The notes beneath the pieces are model-generated. The model did not search any database, was not told the origin of the DNA, and was given only the letters and a program-made list of their open reading frames with translations. Positions 57,600 to 64,000 of a stretch of 64,000 nt of DNA are shown here, piece by piece (the stretch's first letter is position 1; each line of letters starts with the position of its first letter). The stretch covers positions 47,477,530 through 47,541,529 of the forward strand of contig OZ026629.1 of assembly GCA_964020975.1 (NCBI GenBank), written 5' to 3'. The position numbers were made by a program, and so were the translations under genes. Source of the stretch: Hermodice carunculata (lineage: Eukaryota; Annelida; Polychaeta; Eunicida; Amphinomidae).

Positions 57600-59290
57600 C
57601 AATGAGGTCTTAGTTTTGGAAATAAAACTTAAGTCACCTGAGCACGGTGTGTTTAGCACGCCCTTTTGCTTTTTTCCTTAAATTTTATACCATATCGTAA
57701 TAAATAGTAAAGGACCAGAGTAGTGGCTCACTTTTAGCAAAGTATACCAGTGGCTTCAAGTGCCTGTGTTCAGGTGTAGCTCCATGTTATGGTGCCTCAG
57801 CAGTTGAGCTTTAAATGATGACGCAGAATTACATGGCTGTGAATGGAGCACAATAAATTTGATGATTAATTGATAGCGAGAAAGAGGCAACATTTAATCA
57901 TCATTCCGGCAAATTTAAAATGCCCATCCCCGATTTGACAACTAAAAGGACAATCAAAAATGAATGCACCTTATTTTACATACATAATGTATACAGTCAC
58001 CTAAAATGTGCACATTAAACACAAGACCAACAACGACGCACATGCAACATTGCAGTCTTATTTTGCATTTATAGACATCCACTTCACCGTTGGCCTTCAA
58101 CTTTGCCTCTTATGTAGATGGTCTTCATATCTGCTGCATGAAGTAACTTTAAAGTTCACTTATCAGACAAAAACGCAGATCGAAGAAGCAAGAGTAGCAG
58201 ACGCCAGGACAATCGTTATGAGCACAACCGGAAGTATGAATTATGAAGCAACGGGAAGTAAAGCACGCGTGCCGAGACTGTGTGTTGACGGAATACCCTG
58301 GGCTCTGGAGGTCTCCACGAGCCAATGAAAATAGGACCAGAACATCTAATCGTATTCTTTACAGTCTCGTCGCGTTCAATGGTGGTCAATACACACCATT
58401 GTTAAGTCGTTTTATTTCTGGATTCAACATTCATGACGCTTGGGCAAACTTTATTGCGCATTATCGATATAAACGGATGAATATTTAATACCAATGGAAA
58501 TTTAATTCAGACTTATTTCATGTTTAACAATTGAACAAGACATGAACACTCAGATCAATATTGTAAATGTCATCAAGCGCTTTGGTATTTAAAGGCCTCT
58601 GACTTGAAAGAAATCATAAATCATTTTAATTTCAACTCAGGCACTAAATTTAACTTTTAAACAAGAAAATACAAATCTTAACTTGCATTAACTACATCAA
58701 GGTATTAAATGCAGAGGCACATAACGTGTGTATATGCAAATCTCGGAACAAAAATTTACGAAGGTGCAATCATGATCTTTCTCCATGCCCACATCAACCT
58801 TCCCCCGTGCAACTGTGAAGCACCTGCCGATGAAAAATCTTATGACTAAGGTTACTTGTCAACTATATATCTCTGATCGCAAGGCATCGCCCAATAAAGT
58901 TCCCCATCCTGGGAACTCGGTTTCCGATATTACTGCTTGTTTCACTGGCGTTGAAAACACTAAATTTAGGTTTAAAAATATTGGTCAATGTTGGTACACA
59001 CCGCTTTACGATAACCTTCTTTGTAATTCTGCAAACTATACACAATGAAAAGTTTCACCGTCAACGAATATTCGAGACACATTATGCACATTTGGTCAAC
59101 AAACAATATGGGAAAATATCCTACTACTTGCAGATAAGTTCCCAGGATCAAAGTACAGGAAAAGCAGTAAAAGATATTTGTGCCACCGATGGAAAATGGA
59201 TATGCAAACGAACGTACATTAATTCAAAATTGATTTCATCATGGAGAACTATTTACTGTAAATGATGGAACTACATAGATACTGTATAGA
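57600..59290. other. No gene recognised
   Basis: Short plus-strand frames at 58008-58328 and 58785-59265 show no familiar motif or paired splice sites. The interval around 58250-58400 is locally richer in GC and CpG with a CCAATGAAAATAGG word, but nothing supports a promoter call. Confidence 0.35.
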
Positions 59291-59296
59291 TTTACT

Positions 59297-59297
59297 G

Positions 59298-59352
<55 letters not shown>
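59297..59352 (+). repeat. (TA)n(TG)n microsatellite
   Basis: TA run followed by about 16 TG units, abutting the truncated end of a LINE fragment. Confidence 0.95.
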
Positions 59353-59354
<2 letters not shown>

Positions 59355-59356
59355 CC

Positions 59357-59860
59357 AGATCAAACAGGCGCTGGCCCAGTTCACTATCACTGTGAACAGA
59401 ATCCGTTGATTGACAACGGTCATTTAAGTCCCCAGTAATGATAAGCATTTTAGGATTCATCTCGACGGCAAAAGTAATAGATTGTGCGAGGGATTCCGTA
59501 AACAGGTTTCTTTCTTCTGCCGTCTGCCCAGGTGGACGATAATACACCCCTAATAAAACATTCCCAGCATTTAACATAATTTCGACCCACATACACTCGC
59601 AAGAAGGCGACTTTGGATCAGGTCGCCCGGCACACGGTACGTTGTTTCTGTAATATATAGCGACGCTATCCCCAGGTCCAGTATCTCTGTTTTTGCGCAT
59701 TGGTGGTTGAAAACCATCTATTACCAATAACTCATCGGGGTAGTTTGCGTCTAATCATGTTTCGGAAAGAGTGACGACATCAAAGTTTTCAAGTTCTGCA
59801 AGAAAATACAGTTCTACTAGTTTACCTTCACTCTTTAAACTACGGACGTTCGCGTGACAG
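59357..59860 (-). mobile_element. LINE endonuclease (APE-type) fragment
   Basis: Minus strand. The apurinic-like endonuclease domain of a CR1/L2-type LINE reads NVRSLKSEGKLVELYFLAE, VVTLSET-LDANYPDELLV, NRDTGPGDSVAIYYRNNVP, CECMWVEIMLNAGNVLLGV, YYRPPGQTAEERNLFTESL and LIITGDLNDRCQSTDSVHS. GDLND is the usual GDFN catalytic box. A TGA replaces the expected Trp codon in SETWLD (near 59755); the rest is open for over 120 codons. It is cut off at the TG microsatellite. The 62.6-64 kb fragment is from the same family in the opposite orientation (YYRPPGQSAEIRDAFLRSL). Confidence 0.85.
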
Positions 59861-59879
59861 ATTTATTCTCATATATGTG

Positions 59880-60950
59880 CATTTTTACGCTACCATATAT
59901 GTACCCATTTCTGTATTAGCGCAGGCAGCTGCATCAGTTTTCAGTCTTACGTGTATTGATGACTTGCAAAAATACCTAACAAGGTCTAATATTATACAAG
60001 TGTACTCAAGTTCAGTCTTACATGTTTATGTCACACAGTGTTCTTTTTTTTCACAAAACTTATTTTTGAAATTACGTAATGAGCATTTCCATCCAACAAT
60101 ACAGAGCCGTTATTGGGCGCTTTCACAGCCGGAACGGCTATTCAACATTCCACATTTGTTCCCGGTCGATCAGCACCTATGATCAGGTATCTTCATCCTT
60201 CACCTTTTTTAACAATCCTGTTCATACTTATATTTCTGCATTTATTTTCGAATCTTAGACACGTTAGTACAATCTTCGCCATTTCAGCTAGGCGACTGGT
60301 GCCAAAGTTTGCATGTTCGAGTCCCGCTCGTTCCAAACATAAAATAAGTAAGGCACGTGTGTGCCCCAATACAGCAAATATGTAAGTAAGGCACCACATG
60401 TGTGTCCCAATACAAGCAATAATGTTATGTATAGGTAAGCCACATGTAAATTCTAAGACAGGAAATATACAAATGAAACACATGTTTGCCCCAATTACAG
60501 GTTATCTGGCACAAACAGTCCCGTTTCAATCTAAAATGATATTTTCTTCTCAATATCAGTATATAAATAATCTGTTTGGTTACATTGAAAAAAACTTCTC
60601 AAAAGCACGTGCGAACTAATTGGATAAAGGCTGCAGAGTCTATGGATATCGCTGCCTGCTAAACCAGGGCCCGGCATTTTTTTCAAAACAGATAAGATCA
60701 TCACAAGGAATAATGCAAATATCAGAAGACAAGTCGGCAAATTAAATTTGGGGCTCAAATTGCTTACCACTTTTAAGTACAATCTACATTGAAGGGTCCG
60801 GTATGAATACGCATTTTAAATACGTAAATGGATTGGAATGGAACGCGACAGTGGAACTTAATGTATGTAGAACATAGATTTGGATTCTATATTTTAGGTA
60901 TCATTTGTGTTAAAGCTAAATGGTTCGTGTTTTGTATCTCGTGTAAACAC
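59880..60950. other. No gene recognised
   Basis: A B-box-like word GTTCGAGTCCC at 60315-60325 hints at a SINE relic, but no A box is evident. Otherwise featureless. Confidence 0.35.
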
Positions 60951-60959
60951 CATGATGCA

Positions 60960-62205
60960 TCTTAGGAATAGAAATTACATCAAATGGTTCCTTCAATAAT
61001 GCAATGAAACAGTTATGTTCTAAAGCAACTAAATCACTCGGACGATTAAAACGAATTTTGTTTAGTCGCAGAACGATATAAGGTTATATATTGATTTATT
61101 TGATAAGCTTGTTGCACCAATATTCATGTACGGATGTGAAATTTGGGGTGCATACCTCATCCCACCTGCTAAGTGTATTGCACTTGAAGATATATCTGGT
61201 TATTTTAAGTTGGACTTGGAAAAATTGTACATTAGTTTTTTGCGATATATTTTGGGCGTCAATAAGAAGACCTGCAATGTTGCTGTAATAGGTGATTTAG
61301 GACAATACCCATATTCTTTGAAAATATTAACACGTGTGTGTAAAAACTGGTACAGAATGAGATATATTGATCCAGAAAGTTTGTTGGGCGACACATTTCA
61401 ATGTAACTATGACTTGACGACCGATAAATCCCAATGGTTAGCGTCAGTTAAAAATACACTAATCATCGTAAATTGTGAAGATTCTTGGAACAGAACTATT
61501 TACGAAACTTTTGATTTTTCTGCCGGCTTCATACAAAATTTATTGCAAGAAAAATTTGTTATACAGTGGGAAAAAACAATGGAAATGCAGTCGTCATCAG
61601 ATAAAAAATTACGAACCTATGTAAAATTTAAAAATAAGTTGGAAATAGAGCCTTACCTAACTATGATAAAGGATTTTAATATCCGTAAAAATTTTGTACG
61701 ACTCAGAACTAGTTCACACAATTTATATATTGAAACAGGTCGACACAGAAGACCTATGAAAGTACCTGTGCATGAAAGACTATGTAACCATTGTAACCTA
61801 GTGGAGGATGAAATACATTATGTTCTAGTTTGTGAAAAATTTGATGAGCCCCGGAAACGATTTTTAGACAAATTGTCAGAGATATTTGTTACATTTGGAG
61901 AATTGGACTTAGAAGGAAAATTTATTTTTATTATGAAATGTGACGATTATGAAATAATAACTCTTCTGGCTCAATATTTAACCGAAACCACTAAAATAAG
62001 GGGTGATCTATAGTTTTTCCTCCAATCTGTATACGAAGCAAGGTTGTTTACGATGGACAAGAGTTAGTTTTCCTAACTTTTCCTCTTTCTTTTTTCTGTT
62101 TCTTTTACATATTTTGTTGTTGTGTATTGTATTTGGCAAAATGCCTCCATCTGTAAGTTGAGGTGCAGCAAATAAAGAATCATTCATCATTCATCATTTT
62201 GTAAC
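60960..62205 (+). mobile_element. LINE C-terminal region, open for about 310 codons
   Basis: A continuous frame from about 61084 to a TAG at 62011-62013. It begins in the RT thumb (YIDLFDKLVAPIFMYGCEIW then GAYLIPPAKCIALED), followed by RYILGVNKKTCNVAVIGDL and GQYPYSLKILTRVCKNWYRM. A long C-terminal domain ends with a CHC-like zinc knuckle, CNHCNLVEDEIHYVLVC. The ALEK..…YILGVxKxTxNxAVxGxLGxYP pattern is widespread in LINE ORF2 of marine invertebrates. The 3' tail is AATAAAGAATCATTCATCAT with ATTC-type repeats. 5'-truncated. Long openness marks it as the youngest LINE copy in the window. I do not assign a clade. Confidence 0.85.
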
Positions 62206-62639
62206 CACCATGATGCATCATTTTGTACCTCAGCTAATTGGTTCGCCTTCTAATATGTGTTTAAGCCTCAATAACTTATCTGACCCGCATTTATCAAACC
62301 ACGGATTGGTGCATTATTTTAGTATGGTCTTCACCTAGTTGAATGAAACTGGTATATTTACTCAAGGTCTATAAACTCCAGCCGTCCACTGGTAAGTCTT
62401 TAACAATTTTCCAAATTCATAATAATTTACATCTTTTGTGACAATGTGTCCTGCGTCTTCTCGAACAATTATATCCCTTTTATGGTACACTTCCCTCCAG
62501 GTCCACGTGTCGAAAACCAAATAATATGCTCCTACTCCCCATTGGCGTTTCTACTCATAAACACACCTCTCTGTGCTTTTTCCTGTGTAAAACACATTAT
62601 ATTGTTCCTTTACACGTTCCTCCTGTCTTCAATCGCCGT

Positions 62640-64000
62640 TCACGCGAACCGCGGTCCCACTTTTAACTCAAACAACCACCTGAAGTTGTTTCATTCTAAC
62701 GTTCGCAGCATACGAAGTACCGGTTAACTTGATGCGATTCATCTCTTGGCCCATGCAATCAGGCAACTTTAACATTATTGCTTTATCTAAAAGCTGGCTA
62801 GATGAACATTACCCCGATCAGCTCCTTCTCATCGACGACTTCCGACCCCCGTATCGTACAGACCGCACAACGGGAAGAGGCGAAAGACGCCCGGATCTTG
62901 AAAGCATAGATTGCGAATGCGTCTGGATTTAAATTTCGACAGAGCGGGAAGGTATTATTTGGTAACTACTATCGTCCACCTGGCCAGTCTGCAGAAATCC
63001 GTGATGCATTTCTCAGGTCTTTGGCATCTTCCATTTCCTCTGCCATTGAATGTAACCCTCACATTTTATTAGTAACCGGCGATTTCAATGACAGATACTC
63101 TGATTTGAACTCCCAACATTAGGACAGCGATTTAGGTTTATCTCTGGTCAACCTTGTGAATCAGTACAATCTCTTTCAACTAATAGATGAACCCACTAGG
63201 ATAAGTGAATACTTGAAAAATTTATTAGACCTTATCATTACTGATTTTCCAGGTCTTGTTCTGGACTCTGGAACCCTTGCCCCAATCTCAAATTCTGACC
63301 ACTGTGTAATCTTTTGTTCTTTCTCCCTTTCCCTTCACAAGGACAAGCCTTTCAAAAGATCAGTATGAAAACTTCGATAAAGCTAATTTTTGTGACCTCA
63401 ATGCTGCCATTTCTACAGCCCCTTGGAACATTGCTCATGATATCTTTGATTCTATTGATGATTCCTTATCACACTGGTCTAATCTCTTTCTATCCACTGC
63501 AAAGGACTTTATTCCCTTTCAGAAAGTTACCATTCGCCCCAAGGACAAACCTTGGATAACTGCAGACATTGAAAAACATATTCGACGTCTAAATCGTGCA
63601 CGGAAACGATTTAAGAGAGCATCCAACGAACCTCGCTCCCATAAATTCCGACCTACACCTTAAGATTGACAGGTTATACCAATTCTACAAAAATGTCGCA
63701 ATAAGGTTGTAACCATAATAAGGAAATCTGTCTCCTCTTACGTTTCTAATCTGCAGCTTCGACTTAATGAAAAAGACATAAATCCTAAACAATGGTGGAG
63801 CTTGTCCAAGTCTGTCCTGGGATGCAACATTCACCAGGATATACCCCCAATCATTGACGATAACAAGATCGTATCATGTGTCACGGAAAAATCAGAAATT
63901 TTTAAAACTCATACTTTGCCTGTCAGTGTAAAACACATCCTGATGTGAATGCCCCACCCCTTCCCGATTTCACGTTCCGAACTGAGGCTCGTTTATGCAA
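62640..64000 (+). mobile_element. LINE 5' part: endonuclease and pre-RT region, runs off the window
   Basis: Plus-strand ORF2 start of a CR1/L2-type LINE. KLFHSNVRSIRSTG opens the endonuclease, then NFNIIALSKSWLDEHYPDQ, NYYRPPGQSAEIRDAFLRS, HILLVTGDFNDRYSDLNSQ and NQYNLFQLIDEPTRISEYL. LDLIITDFP and LAPISNSDHCVIF hold the SDH catalytic box. The region before RT reads KDKPWITADIEKHIRRLNR and QLRLNEKDINPKQWWSLSK then SVLG. At least four frame shifts or stops are visible (for example, TAG after NSQH near 63120). RT should follow beyond 64000. Confidence 0.85.

Noticed and set aside
58008-59265. Plus-strand gene from overlapping frames of 80-106 codons
   Set aside because: No domain, no consistent splice sites and no codon-like continuity between frames.
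60300-60330. tRNA or SINE at GTTCGAGTCCC
   Set aside because: Only a B-box-like word; no A box at the right distance and no cloverleaf.

Overview
The window is AT-rich, intron-rich and crowded with repeats. It looks like draft-assembly genomic DNA (one 200-base run of N) from a marine invertebrate. The evidence is spliced host genes with GT-AG introns of 0.5 to about 7 kb, many simple repeats, and a mixed load of LINEs, a Penelope-like element, a Ty3/Gypsy relic, Tc1/mariner elements, MITEs and Helitron-like repeats. I cannot name the phylum. A Gmr1-type domain order in the Gypsy relic leans towards a deuterostome; the Helitron-like elements with a central tandem array recall those of bivalves. 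AACGT-to-TE content of this kind occurs in both groups, so this stays open. Two host genes can be read with confidence, both on the minus strand. The first is a thiopurine S-methyltransferase (TPMT) homologue. Three consecutive exons (5075-4966, 4631-4539, 3887-3758) have matching splice phases and run from the N-terminal helix through the FFPLCGK motif to the middle of the protein. Its later exons are not seen and should lie beyond position 1. The second is a PHF24-like gene (PHD finger plus EF-hands). Five exons (33647-33465, 32993-32915, 30450-30251, 27843-27692, 22777-22673) are joined by perfectly matching phases, with a probable upstream exon at 41267-40878. Its last exon is not found; the assembly gap at 10417-10616 lies between the last exon seen and TPMT. 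The PHD finger is complete and, notably, two EF-hand loops have canonical calcium ligands. Layout. 1-5.1 kb: a broken IS630/Tc1-like transposase, a tRNA-derived SINE head, a MITE and the TPMT exons. 5.3-9.8 kb: a long-period, decayed tandem array split by a complete-ended Tc1 element (7591-9037) and a MITE-like element. 9.8-10.4 kb: a tyrosine-recombinase fragment of a DIRS-type element beside the gap. 11-14.8 kb: Helitron-like repeats with monomers near 147 bp. 18.1-19.6 kb: a 1.4-kb repeat with an inverted copy at 36.9-38.3 kb. 23.8-25.8 kb: a broken Gmr1-like Gypsy element. 27-34 kb: PHF24 exons among minisatellites and a repeat rich in nuclear-receptor-like half-sites. 35.7-40 kb: a LINE 3' half, the inverted 1.4-kb repeat and a Penelope-like element with its GIY-YIG domain upstream of the RT side. 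43.6-44.7 kb: tandem arrays. 45.9-49 kb: two decayed LINEs. 49-50.6 kb: a ~500-bp repeated unit. 51.6-52.1 kb: a TATG array. 55.4-57.6 kb: two head-to-tail Helitron-like units. 59.4-64 kb: three LINE fragments, one still open for nearly 300 codons. No prokaryotic system, CRISPR array, rRNA or standard tRNA gene was seen. The strongest candidates for unusual biology are the Helitron-like tandem-array family, the permuted Penelope-like element, the Gmr1-like order, and the calcium-competent PHF24 homologue.
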